Notes: generated by a model not told the origin, from the sequence alone. 64,000 bases of DNA from Saccharum officinarum (GCA_020631735.1 CM036215.1:12922346-12986345); one strand, 5' to 3'; counted from the first letter of the stretch, positions 11,811-23,280 are shown. Numbers and translations are program-made.

Positions 11811-14800
11811 CTAGCTTGGCTTCAATGGCAGTGTTGGGTCGAAGTAGAACTCGCCCTTGGAATCGATGACCTGCTCATTAAAAAATCCGGCTATAGACTC
11901 TTGAATTGCTTTGATTTGGTCTTGCCGTATGACCTTTTCCTCCAACCATCGAGTCTACAGGTTTGAATTAAAGGAAAATAAATTAATATATGTACATATA
12001 TATATAAAGACATAGTAACACAATCAATAATAATAATTAAATGAATATATAGTGTATTTTTAACGTACTTTGAGTCTCTCTGTAGGAGTTCTTTGGGAGA
12101 CCACCTTGATAAACTTGCAAACATAGTAACCACAGTAGTTGTTCCCCTGTTCCTGCCTCAGACACCACTTTACGAGAAAAAGATTTGTCATCCAATCTGG
12201 TGATCCGGTGAAAGCTATATGTTTAATTAATAAAGATGATGCGATTCAGGGGACTTACTTTCAATGGGATTACATTCAGTGGCGCTTTGCATTTTTCCAT
12301 GTGTTGCTTCTCAATAAAGGTTTTCCAAACACTGCCCAATAAAAAATTTGCCACATCATTAGATATAGTTAATCATCATGTTTGTGTGTATATATAGTTG
12401 CTAGAGATCCCGAAATTACCTCTGGATAATATCTATCATATCTTGGTAGTCTTGTTGTGGTTTTCTCATCGAGTCATAGATTATCAAGTGACTTTTCACC
12501 AGATCGATGTCCATCAATATCCAGTGATTGCTGCATATGTTTATAGGATATAACGCATAACACTCATTAATTAACTAGAATCAACATATGAGCCATTAAG
12601 GCTATGATCGACATGATTAACACTCACTTGAAGTTATAGGGAAAGAGTATATCCTTCTTGTGGCGTTGGTTCACTAAGAAGTTCATGAGGTTACTCTCTG
12701 ACTCAGACTTCCAATTAGTCATTGGAGTAATTGGGTCTTTGAATACTATATGGGGATCAACAAAACCAATTTCATTGCATCCTTCCTTTCTGAGCTCTGT
12801 CATTGTAAATCTGCATATATATAGTACTTGTTAGGATAATTTATATGCATATACACACATATGATGAGTTTAATAATAGATCGAAAGAATTATTACTTAC
12901 AGGCAATAGCAGCTAATGATAACTTTGTCCAGAGAGGTCAGGTGGCATAGTTGATGAAATTCTGCAAAGTCAACATACATAACATCATCGCCACGAAACC
13001 AATGTTCGTCTCTAATTCTGACACCAACGCAGAAGTCTCCACTGGTAGACGCCTGCATGTACCACTTGTTTAGCAGGTACATTTGCGTCCCCAGATCAGA
13101 TAAGGCTTGAGGGTTGTATAGACTCTGGCCTAGTACAAATTTTTTCTTCCAAATATCAACCTCCGCCGCACTCTCAATGTTTCCATCACCAAACATCTGG
13201 TAAAGGTCGAGACCAGTCTCATCAAGAAATTCACCAAGGTGATCCAAATCGACATCCGGAGGTATGTTTGCCTGATGCATTAATCCTAAATTCGAACCAT
13301 ATTCATTACCAACAACTAGCGGGGGATTGATTGGTGCGCTTGTTGTCCGAGTTGGGCAACTCCTTTCCCTGCCCGCTTCTTTTTCTGTGCCGCCTCAATT
13401 GACTTGGTGAGAGTGCGGTCATAGTCTGATAACGTTGATTTGGATGGCTTACGAGATTCCCGCTGTTGATGCTGGTAAGAAGTCACCTTTTTTCTTAAAA
13501 TATCCGGAGCTACGAAGAAGTACAGTTTCTCTGGGTTTCTCCTTGCTTCTTGATTCATTTTAAGTTTATCATAGAATCTAGACATGTCTTTTTTATATGC
13601 ATCAGTTCCTTCTTCCTTCTCTTCAGATATTATTTTGGGAATAGCCCTTGGTTTCACGGTGGCTTTCTTTGCAGGCGGGGACTGGTTCTTCGTTTGAGGG
13701 GCTGGCCTCTTGCTAGGCTTCTTGGTAGGCGGGGGCGGGGGAGGCGTTGGAGACCTCCTTGGAGGTGTTGGCAGCGGCGTTGGAGACCTCCTTGGAGGTG
13801 GCGGCTGCGGCGTTGGAGACCTCCTTGTAGAGGGTGTGGATGCAGCCTCGTCTTCCAACATAATGTCATCGTACAGAGCACTATGATGATCTGGCGATTG
13901 AACAATTGGATTTAGGTTGGGGGAGGATCTGCTACAAAAAAAGGAATGACATATTATTATGAGCAGATTGTTAATTATTTAAGCCAATACAAATTAATGA
14001 TGTAGTGTTTTCATCCGCACGTACCTATGGTGAGGTAGTTCAGGAGGAGGTGGAGCCGACATCCCTGGAATGATGATGTAGCGCTTGCGCCATAGAATGA
14101 ATGTCTTCTCCGCTTCTCCTAGAGTCTTCTCACCATCACCTCCAGGAATATCAAGAGGCAAATCACTAAAACCTTTTTCAGCTTTATCTACCGAGATGGT
14201 GGCATATCCTTCTTGGATTATATTCCCATGAATCCTTGGTGTCTTGGTTCGGTCGATAGGATTAACAAGACCGATAGCCACCTTGATTGTGGAATTCTCC
14301 TTCGGAATGTGTAGCTCACACGTTGTACAAGGTTCAGTGACGTCATCCACAGGGAAGTGCAGTCCTGTGTCCCCTTGATTTGGTATCTCCGTGGAAGCGC
14401 AGCTGCTTTTCAACTGAACAGATTGGCTAATGTTGATTCCTGGCTCTGATGCCTGCTTGCTTGCACTCACTGCTATTTGCACTTGCCTTTTGATTTCCTC
14501 CTGCATTCTCGCTTCAAGGTTTTTTTCCCGCTCCAGTGCTTCACGCACCGCTTCCTCCAACCTCTGGAGCCGTTGTGCCTCTTCTTCCTTCTTTCTCTGG
14601 CGACTTCTGTAGGAAGGTCTGTCCTGAGGGAATCCATGCTCCCACGAGACACTTCCTTTGCCTCTAGTTCGGCCACCATGTTCAATAGTCCCGATGGCGT
14701 ATGTCAGCTCATCCTTATCTCTGTTGGGCCTGAACGCACCACTAGCAGTAGCTCTCTGAGCATAAAACAATCTTTCTGCTGCTTCTTGCAGTCTTGCGCC

Positions 14801-15792
14801 ATAAACGCACTTCCCTGTCTCCTGGTCTAGTGTTCCCCCATGAGCGAAAAACCAATTCTTTGCACGTTCTCCCCACTCGAGTGATTCTGGTCTGATACCC
14901 TTGGCAAGAAGGTCTGCTTCCATTTTGTTCCACTTCTTAATGGCAGTCGGGTAGCCACCTGATCCCAAGGTATGGTGGTATGTCTTCTGTTGGGCATTAC
15001 GTTGGTTCTTTATCACTCGACTCACACCCTCTTCCGAAGTCTTGTACTGTACAAACTCATCCCAATAGGGCCTCTGCTTTGAGATCGGGCCTGGGACAGT
15101 AAAATCTGGTGCTATGTTCTTCTTGACATACGTCGTGTATAGGTGTTTCTTCCAAGTCTGAAACTGGGTGGCCATCTTCTTCATTGCCCAATCCCTAACT
15201 CGCTCCTTCAATTCATCACCATCTATTATATCATCATAATCATCTGTTTGGAGCGTGAAATGTACCAAGACATCATTCCAAATTAACGCCTTGTCACGAT
15301 CGGAGACAAAACTGATATGAGGAGCATTGGTCTTCTTCTTCCATTCACGGGTACTAATCGGGAGCCGGTCCCGTACAAGGTAACCACAGTGGTGCACAAA
15401 TTTCATTTTATTCGGCCCCCCGGTTCTCCTGTATCCACATTGAACTCCGAGATGATGAAGCGACCCTCCAATGGCTTTTTGGGACCTCGAACATTTTTAC
15501 TCTTCGTTGTAGTTGTTGATGTCGATCCAGAGGGCTACAAAACATAAACATTATTTTTAATGTCATGAGCACACATAAGACATATGATAATATATATATA
15601 TAGCTAATAATAAAAAATATATACTTGGCCAATATGTTGTTGCTCATTTTGTTCAAGAGCTAAGTACTGACTCCCGTCATCTACATCCTCTTGCACGTTA
15701 TTTTTAGCACCATCATCGCCGGCAACTTGAGTGCCAGTGTTGATCAAATTCATCATCAACTCCTCCTCATCCATATTTCTCGGGTCGGCCAT
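11811..15792 (-). pseudogene. CACTA gene: Transposase_24 domain plus Ulp1-like (C48) cysteine protease
   Basis: Spliced model, minus strand: 15792-15625, 15534-14025, 13931-12901, 12810-12628, 12530-12420, 12331-12259, 12196-12069, 11954-11811. Introns have GT/AG ends. The N-terminal exons carry an acidic leader and the plant Transposase_24 domain (the RDWAMKKMATQFQTWKK region and a GSGGYPTAIKKW motif), then a coiled coil rich in Arg, Glu and Lys. A Pro-rich linker with repeated RRSPTP follows. The C-terminal exons form a SUMO-protease-like fold: NHWILMDID (His), IIYDS (Asp) and RQEQGNNYCGYYVCK (Gln, Cys). This transposase-protease pairing is known in grass CACTA elements. Two single-base frameshifts fall in homopolymers: a G run at 13321-13325 and a C run at 15416-15421. 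The 12259/12196 junction also does not hold frame in my model. Confidence 0.8.
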
Positions 15793-16255
15793 CTAGCTTC
15801 AAAAAACAAAACCAATATATAGTACGTCAACCATGTAGTCATTCATCATATGAGAAAAGTCTATGTTAATAATATAAGTATAAGTCATTATGAAATGTAA
15901 GTATATGTGTCTTATTGCTCATATAGCCATTACTATTTCTGAAATGATAAGAATTTATTTTCTTCTTCTACAGGCGATCTCTGATGCTATGATATAAAGT
16001 TTGAAGATAGTCTTCCCGGAAAAAAATATGTAATGCTCATATTACTTTAGCAACATTAATATATTATATCTGTATATTCAAAGTTCACAAATGAAGAAAC
16101 ATGTGATATTTTTGATAAACTAAAAAACGCTTAGTTTACAAACTGGGTATCAAAATTGAGTTCCTATTTGACCATTATATATCCTACAACAAATCCTTCA
16201 AAAAAAACCCTACATGAATATATTTGGATAAAATTTCGTTAACAAACATTGATCT

Positions 16256-16420
16256 ATGTCCTCGGTGGAGGGCCTCGGGCGCGGAGGAGGGCGCGGTGGA
16301 GGGCCTCGGGCGCGGAGGAGGGCGAGGGCGCGGTGGAGGGCCTCGGGCGCGGAGGAGGGCGCGGTGGAGAGCCACGGGCGCGGAGGAGGGGCACGGGCGC
16401 GCGCGGTGGAGGCCGCACGA
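16256..16420. repeat. GC-rich minisatellite, 31 bp unit
   Basis: About four to five copies of a 31 bp unit starting CGGTGGAGGGCCTCGGGC and ending GGAGGAGGGCG, some with insertions. Several long overlapping frames on both strands are artefacts of the repeat. It lies in the presumed 5' flank of the Transposase_24/protease gene. Confidence 0.85.
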
Positions 16421-16549
16421 GGAAGAAGACGGCGGCGCCGGTGTCACGGAAGACGAACGGACGCGGTGCGAGGAGAAGAGGGCGGCGGTGTTCGACGAGG
16501 AAGAAGACGAGCGGATCGATCTGCCAGGCGCCGGAGGTTATATAGCAGA

Positions 16550-16762
16550 GGAGAATTACTCCCGGTTCCAGCCACCAACCGGGAGTAAAGGTATACCTTT
16601 ACTCCCGGTGCGTGTTACCAACCGGGAGTAAAGGTATACCTTTACTCCCGGTTGGTAACACGCACCGGGAGTAAAGGCTTTTTTTGGCGGGCCACGAAAC
16701 TGCAGCCCACCTTTACTCCCGGGTGGGCTTCCCACCGGGAGTAAAGGTGGCCTGCAGTTTCG
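16550..16762. repeat. Internal CACTA subterminal-type repeat array
   Basis: Six or more inverted copies of CCGGGAGTAAAGG, some directly abutting to form perfect palindromes around GGTATACC. A flanking longer inverted pair includes GAAACTGCAG / CTGCAGTTTCG. Such arrays belong near transposon ends, so finding one in the middle suggests that a former end is buried here. Confidence 0.85.
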
Positions 16763-16926
16763 TTTCCCGCCTGTTTTAAGGAATAGTCTTGTTAAATACA
16801 ATAGAAATGCAATAGTTTTTATTAAATACATAGTAAATTAAATAAAAGGCATAAAATTATTTTGTTAAAAATATGAATTTTATTTTTGTTTATTGCACAT
16901 AGGAAAAATCGATAACCTAACTTTTT

Positions 16927-18942
16927 TTATTTTTTGTTAGAATTATGAAACATAATGTAACTAATATTTATAATACCCTTTATATTCGAGGAGAATCCAG
17001 ATGGTACCTTGATGTTGTTTAAGCATTCAAACATGATTTCCTTCTCCTCTTTGCTTAAAGTGTAGCTAGCAGGACGTAAGTAATGGCGTCCATCATCTGT
17101 CTTCTCTGGATGCAGGTTGTCTCTTTCTCTCAAACAACGTAGGTCCTGTCGTGCTTCAAATGTGTCCTTAGGCTTTCCATACACACCCATAAAGCCTAGC
17201 AGGTTCACACAAAGATTCTTCGTTAGGTGCATCACGTCGATCGAGCTACGGACCTCCAGGACTTGCCAATAGGGTAGGTCCCAAAATATGGACTTTTTCT
17301 TCCACATGGGTGCGTGACCGTTAGCGTCTTTCGGAATAGGTTGGCTTCCATGTCCTTTTCCAAAGACGACTTTCACATCATTGACCATATCGAGTACATC
17401 CTCACCGGTTCGGTTGCGAGGCTTGGTCAGGTGGTCTGCTTTCCCTTTAAAATGCTTACCTTTCTTTCTTACGGGGTGATTTGCAGGAAGAAATCGACGA
17501 TGGCCAAGGTACACGACCTTTCGACATTTTTTCAAGAATACACCTCTAATATCACCGAAGCAGTGTGTGCATGCATTATATCCCTTGTTTGACTGTCCTG
17601 AAAGATTACTTAGAGCAGGCCAATCATTGATTGTTACGAACAACAATGCTCGCAGATCAAAGTGTTCCTGTTTGTACTCATCCCACACACGTACACCTTC
17701 TTTATTCCACAAAATGAGAAGTTCATCAATAAGTGGTCTCAGGTACACATCGATGTCATTGCCAGGTTGCTTCGGGCCTTGGATGAGCACAGGCATCATA
17801 ATGAACTTCCGCTTTATGCATAACCAAGGAGGAATGTTGTAGATACTTAGAGTAACAGGCCAAGTGCTATGACTACTGTTCTGCTCTCCAAAAGGATTGA
17901 TACCATCTGTACTTAAAGCAAACCTTAAGTTTCTTGCGTCATTTGCAAACTCCGGGAATTCTCTGTCGATTGCTCTCCACTGGGACCCATCAGCAGGGTG
18001 TCTCAACATATTGTCTACCTTACGGTCTTCTTTGTGCCATCGTAACAATTTTGCATGTTCTTTGTTTCTGAACAGACGTTTCAAGCGTGGTATTATAGGA
18101 GCATACCACATAACCTTGGCAGGGATTTTCTTACGTGGACGTTCGCCCTCAACATCACCAGGGTCATCTCGCCTGATCTTATACCGCGACGCATGGCATA
18201 CCGGGCATGCATCTAATTTCTCGTACTCTTTGCCATGGTATAGGATGCAGTCATTAGGACATGCATGTATCTTCTCTATTTCTAGCCCCATAGGACAGAT
18301 AACTTGTTTTGCTTCGTAGGTAGTGGCGGGCAATTCATTGTACTTCGGAAGCATCTTCTTTTGGATTTTTAGTAACTCTCCAAATCCCTTGTCAGATACA
18401 CCATTCTTTGCCTTCCATTGCAGCAATTCTAGTGTGGTTCCCAACTTTTTCTGCCCTGCATCACAAGTTGGGTACAACAATTTCTTGTGATCTTCTAGCA
18501 TCCGCTCGAACTTGATCTTCTCCTTTTCACTTTCACATTCTCTTTGTGCATCACGAATGACCTGACAAAGATCATCAGCCGGCTCATCTTCTACGGCTAC
18601 CTCTTCTTCAGCTTCTCCCATTGCAGTATCATTGAGGCACGCACCATCAGGAATAATATCATTGTCGTCCCATTTTTCTTCTTCATCTTCTTCCATTACA
18701 ACACCGGTTTCTCCGTGCTTTGTCCAACAAATATAGTTTGGCATGAAACCCGACTTGAACAAGTGTGAATGAAGAGTCCTTGAGCAAGGATATTCCACTG
18801 TATTCTTACATATGGCACATGGGCAGCACATGAAACCGTCGCGTTTGTTTGTCTCGGCCGCACGTAATAAAGAATGCACGCCGTCAATGAACTCTTGTGA
18901 GCGGCGATCAGCATTATACATCCAATGACGGCTCATCTGCAT
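16927..18942 (-). pseudogene. CACTA TnpD-type transposase (Transpos_assoc plus Transposase_21), C-terminally truncated
   Basis: The single long exon encodes about 670 residues. Residues 1-80 form the Transpos_assoc zinc-binding domain (MSRHWMYN, CCPCAICKN, then HLFKSGFMPNYICWTKHGE). An acidic linker follows, then Transposase_21 from about residue 190 on. This includes a CPNDCILY...CPVCHASRYK cysteine cluster, LSTDGINPFG and SSIDVMHLTKNLC; the conserved acidic residues of CMC-type transposases lie in these motifs. The frame holds through SGFSSNIKGIIN and then runs into AT-rich non-coding DNA and a stop. The usual DUF4218/DUF4216 C-terminal part is missing. The start is uncertain: the second Met (18936) follows a TGCAG that could be a splice acceptor. 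Probably not catalytically competent. Confidence 0.88.
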
Positions 18943-19024
18943 TACATGACATAAATATCATATTAAAATCTAGATCATAATTAATTATTTATACAACATG
19001 CGTGCCACCACAAAAGATACAAAT

Positions 19025-19560
19025 TTATGAAAGCATCGCTACAATGTAGACAATCTCAACTACCACTAAAAGAACTAAAGCTAAAATACATTTCAGGAGC
19101 ACAAGGATTTCGCGACCAATCTCAACTAAAACAGACAGATCCCCCGATTGTGCAACATCTTTGGGCTTCTTCGGCTGGATCACTGCCTCATTAGCCGCCG
19201 TATCTGCCTGTTGTGCAAGATATTTTTGCACGAGTTCAACATACTCTTCCTCCCAGTAGAAGCCTGAACATCGTCCACTGCCATCCCACTGAAATTAAAA
19301 CAAAAAATTAGAACTTTAATCACAACCATCATGAAAATAGGTATAAACTAACCATAATCATTAAATACGATAAAATAACTCACATTGCGATCCGGACACT
19401 TGTAGAAGATACGATCCTTGTTGGGACCCTCCTTCTTCACTCGGTACTCCATCACAATCTTCGTCTCATCATGACACTTGCCACATGGAATGAGAGGAAG
19501 GCCCGGCCTAAGTCGCTTTGAAAACCCATGAGAGGCCGAGGACCCGGAAGCAGTTGCCAT
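19025..19560 (-). CDS. GRF-type zinc-finger protein with C-terminal membrane helix (CACTA passenger gene)
   Basis: Two-exon model on the minus strand: 19560-19384 and 19288-19025, with a GT/AG intron in phase 0. Exon 1 starts MATASGSSASHGFSKR and has the GRF knuckle CGKCHDETKIVMEYRVKKEG ending FYKCPDRN. Exon 2 supplies WDGSGRCSGFYWEEEY, which completes the fourth-ligand region of the GRF finger. It then has a Gln/Ala linker and a strongly hydrophobic tail (LLKCILALVLLVVVEIVYIV) typical of a single membrane segment. GRF fingers bind single-stranded nucleic acid in some proteins, but the role of these small plant GRF-plus-membrane proteins is unknown. It lies just upstream of the TnpD exon on the same strand. 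It could be a separate gene or a leading exon. Confidence 0.75.
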
Positions 19561-19959
19561 CTACTCTCTATACTCATTTTTTAATACACTATAAATTTCT
19601 TCTTTTATAAACAAATAAAATTAACAAACTATAAAATTATCTACATCTCTAAACAATGATATTTTTAACCTTCTTTCATGCAAATATGCAAGCTTAAAGT
19701 GATTTTGAGCTCAAATTGCTTACAAATGAAAAAAAACCACAATAAAGAACCATAAATATATATAGTGAATAAAATGGCATAAGAAAATGGTAAAAAATGA
19801 GAGTATGAGATTGGTAACCTTTACAACTGAAGAATCAACGGAGGAATCGAAGAATGGATGGAGGAACAATGGAGGGAGGGAGGAAGCAAGAACACCAGTG
19901 AGCTTCAAAATGTGCTGAGCTCGGGCTCGGGAGGAAGGAGGAGACGGCCGATTTATAAA

Positions 19960-20250
19960 GGGAGAACATTTAGTCCCGGTTGATAGATCCAATCGGGACT
20001 AAAGGTAACTTTCCAACCCCGGGCGCAGCCACGGCCCGGGAGTAGACCTTTACTCCCGGTTGGAGCCACCAACCGGGAGTAAAAGTATACCTTTAGTCCC
20101 GGTTGGTGGCTCCAACCGGGACTAAAGGTCCCTGCCACCTCTGTCTGGCGCAGTAGCCGTTGGGCAGGGACCTTTAGTCCCGGTTGGAGCCACCAACCGG
20201 GACTAAAGGTATTTCTAGTCCCGGGGGCAAAAAATTCCAGGACTAGAGCC
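19960..20250. repeat. CACTA subterminal repeats, right arm
   Basis: Repeated ACTTTTAGTCCCGGTTGG-like and CCAACCGGGACTAAAGG phrases in both orientations, mixed with two CCGGGAGTA copies. It mirrors the left arm and ends about 40 bp before the right terminus. Confidence 0.85.
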
Positions 20251-20508
20251 CATTTTGGCCGAGGATCAAAGGTCTGTTCTCTACTAGTGTAACATTCCTC
20301 AATAAATAGAATAACCATTTTATGAAATGCTTTTTTAGAGGTTTTAGCTTCAAAGAAAAAGCTACTTTCTAAAGAAAAGCTAGAGCACCGCCAAACGGGC
20401 CTTAACTTTCCAGCAAGACTCACATAAATCTGTTGGCAAGTAATAATGAACTACTTGTTTCGTCTGTATCATCATATATACAGCCATATATAATTCACAG
20501 CCTTATAC

Positions 20509-20596
20509 AAGTTATGTTATGTTATGTTATGTTATATTATATTATATTATATTATATTATATTATATTATATTATATTATATTATATTATATTATA
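20509..20596. repeat. Pentanucleotide microsatellite upstream of GATA gene A
   Basis: Several GTTAT units turn into a longer run of ATTAT units. It lies about 240-325 bp before the ATG of gene A, in the likely promoter or 5' leader. Repeat number is probably variable between alleles. The tract contains TTATATTATA strings that resemble TATA elements, but no single TATA box can be assigned. Confidence 0.9.
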
Positions 20597-20835
20597 AGAA
20601 AAGAAATTAATAAGACTGACTGACATGCCAAATGGACGGTGTGCTTGGTTGAGCACCTGAGAAGGAAAGTGGTCCCACACCACACCTCGACTGCAGTCTA
20701 CTCATGTTGCCCTTGCCACCTAACCCCGCAGGCCCGCACCACTCCTCCCACCCAGTATTTCTTTCCCATTCCCACAGCCTCAGCCTCCAAGCCACCAAGA
20801 TCTGCTAGGGCCTAGGGCTGCCTCCCTTGCCTTCC

Positions 20836-22338
20836 ATGGCGATGCGAGAGCAGGAGCGCCGCTCCCCGCCGCCGGAGACGGCCAGGACGGCCTCCGACGA
20901 ACCACAGCTGCCTGGATTAGGCCCGATAACTGGGGGATCTGCGGCGACCATGACGACCGGCGACATGGCCGGCGGTGATGGTGCTGGCGAGGAGGAGCGG
21001 GGGCCGGAGGGGGGCCCCGACAACGTCCGCTCATCCTCGCCTTGGGTGGCTCCGCTGTCCGTCGTGGGAGGTTTGAAACCTTGCAGCTCCCACACTTTTG
21101 ACTGCCCCGCATTCCAGCGCAAGCCACGCAGTCATGTCCCTCGCGCCGCGCCGTCCCACCGGTGGGGCTTCAAGTTCGGGCCCGTTCTCCAACCGGCGCC
21201 GACCAAGAAGACCAGGAAGAGGACAGCGAAGAAGAGGGACAAGCCATGCGCGCTGTGCGACGCGACCCAGACGCCCCTGTGGAGGACTTGGCCGACCGAC
21301 CGGCGGGTCATGCTCTGCAACGCCTGTGGGATCCGGGTCAGGACACCCGGGGTGGTGCTGCCGGAGCTGGTGTACCTCCCCCATCCGGCGACAGCAACGA
21401 CGACGGTCGTCTCCGAGCTCCAGCAACCGGTGCCGCCCTCACAGGAGATCCAGCCGGTCTCGGACTCACCCGGGGCGGCGCTCCCGGAGAAGGTGTACGT
21501 GCACCTCCCTCCTCCGGCGACGGTCGTCTCCGAGCTCGAGCAGCCGCCCCCAGAGGAGATCCAGGACTCGGAGTCCCCGCCGGACAGCCCGATCCTGGAA
21601 TCCATGATAGATGTCGACGTGTACCTTCAGAGGAGGACGTCGCCCAGGCGGGAGAAGTCTCCACCGCCTCCTCCTCCTCCGGCGGAACCCGCGCCGGCCC
21701 CGGGCAACGAGAAAGACAAGCCGGAGAAGTGGTGCCTGCACTGCGGCACCACGTGGACCCTGCAGTGGAGGACGGGGCCGGCGGGCGAAAGCACGCTGTG
21801 CAACGCGTGCGGCGTGCGCTACAGGCAGGGCCGCCTGGTGCCGGAATACCGGCCGAGGGCGAGCCCTACGTTCAACCAGTCGGAGCACGCCTACAAGCAC
21901 CACGAGGTGCTCAAGATCCGCAAGAAGCAGGACCATCCTGCACCGCCGGCAGCGTACAAGCTTTTCAGGACCAGGAGGCGCCGCAAGGGCAAGGGGCCGC
22001 AGCAGCCTGCACAAATTCGCAAGAAGCGCAAGCGCAGCAACGATCAGAACCAGCCTGCACAAGCACAACCAGCTGCGGTGCCGGTGCTGCAGCACGCTGG
22101 TGATGAGATGGAGCAGCACCTTCCTCCTCCGCCACCGGAGTTGCCGCAGGCTGCTGATGACAGGGATACGATGGCGCAGCACCTGCCTCCACCACCGGCG
22201 CAGCCGCACGCAGGTGGTGAGCTGATGATGGACGACGAGCCGCTCCCCCCGCCGGACCCGTTCCTGTTCGATGGGCCGGCGGCGCCAAGGATCATCGACG
22301 ACGATGAGCCTTGGGTGATCGTGATCGATGACGACTAG
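20836..22338 (+). CDS. GATA transcription factor with two zinc fingers (gene A)
   Basis: Intronless, 500 residues, starting at the first ATG (TTCCATGG context). Layout: acidic/Gly-rich N-terminus; basic stretch KKTRKRTAKKRDK (about 124-136, likely nuclear signal); finger 1 with Cys at about 138, 141, 161 and 164. A linker follows with two copies of a LPE(L/K)VY...VVSELxQP...DSP repeat (about 175-213 and 216-252). Finger 2 has Cys at about 300, 303, 322 and 325, followed by GVRYRQGRLVPEYRPRASP, the typical plant GATA tail. The C-terminus is basic (TRRRRKGKG), then Pro-rich and acidic. Finger 2 has the canonical CX2C-X18-CX2C spacing. Finger 1 has X19 and lacks the usual RTGP. It should be a nuclear DNA-binding regulator. 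Finger 2 is the likely GATA reader and finger 1 may be altered. Most plant GATA factors have one finger. Related to gene B. Confidence 0.9.
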   Translation: MAMREQERRSPPPETARTASDEPQLPGLGPITGGSAATMTTGDMAGGDGAGEEERGPEGGPDNVRSSSPWVAPLSVVGGLKPCSSHTFDCPAFQRKPRSHVPRAAPSHRWGFKFGPVLQPAPTKKTRKRTAKKRDKPCALCDATQTPLWRTWPTDRRVMLCNACGIRVRTPGVVLPELVYLPHPATATTTVVSELQQPVPPSQEIQPVSDSPGAALPEKVYVHLPPPATVVSELEQPPPEEIQDSESPPDSPILESMIDVDVYLQRRTSPRREKSPPPPPPPAEPAPAPGNEKDKPEKWCLHCGTTWTLQWRTGPAGESTLCNACGVRYRQGRLVPEYRPRASPTFNQSEHAYKHHEVLKIRKKQDHPAPPAAYKLFRTRRRRKGKGPQQPAQIRKKRKRSNDQNQPAQAQPAAVPVLQHAGDEMEQHLPPPPPELPQAADDRDTMAQHLPPPPAQPHAGGELMMDDEPLPPPDPFLFDGPAAPRIIDDDEPWVIVIDDD

Positions 22339-23280
22339 CTAGCTAGGGCGCTAGGCTAGCGATGATAATGAATCTAGCTGGGGGTGATGGCATGCTCGTG
22401 AGCTCATCGATCTGCGGAACTATGCATCTCTGGGGTTTCATGACTCATTCATAAGTCGAACTCCAGTCGTCTTTTTTTTCTTTTTCTTTCTTTTTCTTTC
22501 TTTCTTCTTTTTTTTTTTTTTGGTGCCGGGAGAACTCCAGTCTTCTTGTCCATGTAATTCAGTGAGAGGTAGCCAACGAGGGCAAGATGTGATCTGTAGG
22601 CTGTAGGTGTAGTACTGCTAGCTGTGCGCTGAGAAGAATGAACAATCTAGGTCTGTCGTTTAATCTAGGTCTACCGTCTGAAGAATGAACAATCCTTTGC
22701 TTGATTTTCTGTATCATTATCAGGAAATTGCCTCTCTCTGTGATGACTGATGAGCTCCAATCCGACCATCTACCAGTGCTTTGCCCCTCTTGACGTATAT
22801 ATATGTACATGGCCACAGCGTACCACACTTCGTTATGTTTAGTTGCTAGTTTTATTTCTCGCGTTGAAGTGAAGCCCATCACAATCTGTTGTCACTTTGT
22901 TCTACGCACAAACTGTAGTATGCCGGGGTTTGGTTGCTACAAATAATACACTGTATATATGTAGGCGCACTGGTAGTAGGCTAGCTGCCCATTCAAACTA
23001 TAGCTTCCACCATTCACACCCGTGCCTGTCCATGTTAGGCCAAGTTAAAAGTTCGCATCACATAAATCTGTGTCCAGTTTCCTCATTAGATATCATGAGA
23101 ACAATCTAATAGGTGCCCAAGCAAATTTCGACAAGCCACAAATGACATAGCTCTTCTATCCTCCCCTCTGTACTCCTTTTAAGGGGATTTGCCTCCAAAC
23201 TCTTGTACAGGTGCCATGCACCCTCCGTCACCGGCTAGCCCGGGATCTATGGAAAATCATTGAGGTGGGGCGTTCACTCC
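22339..23280. other. 3' flank of GATA gene A
   Basis: Contains the likely 3' untranslated region with a long C/T-rich tract at about 22467-22522. No second gene is seen. I cannot place a poly(A) site confidently. Confidence 0.5.

Noticed and set aside
16184..16631. Several long overlapping Gly/Arg/Ala-rich frames
   Set aside because: They arise from a 31 bp GC-rich minisatellite and subterminal repeats; all frames stay open for compositional reasons.
21031..22295. Long frames antisense to or out of frame with GATA gene A
   Set aside because: High GC keeps other frames open; only the + frame from 20836 has domain content (two GATA fingers).
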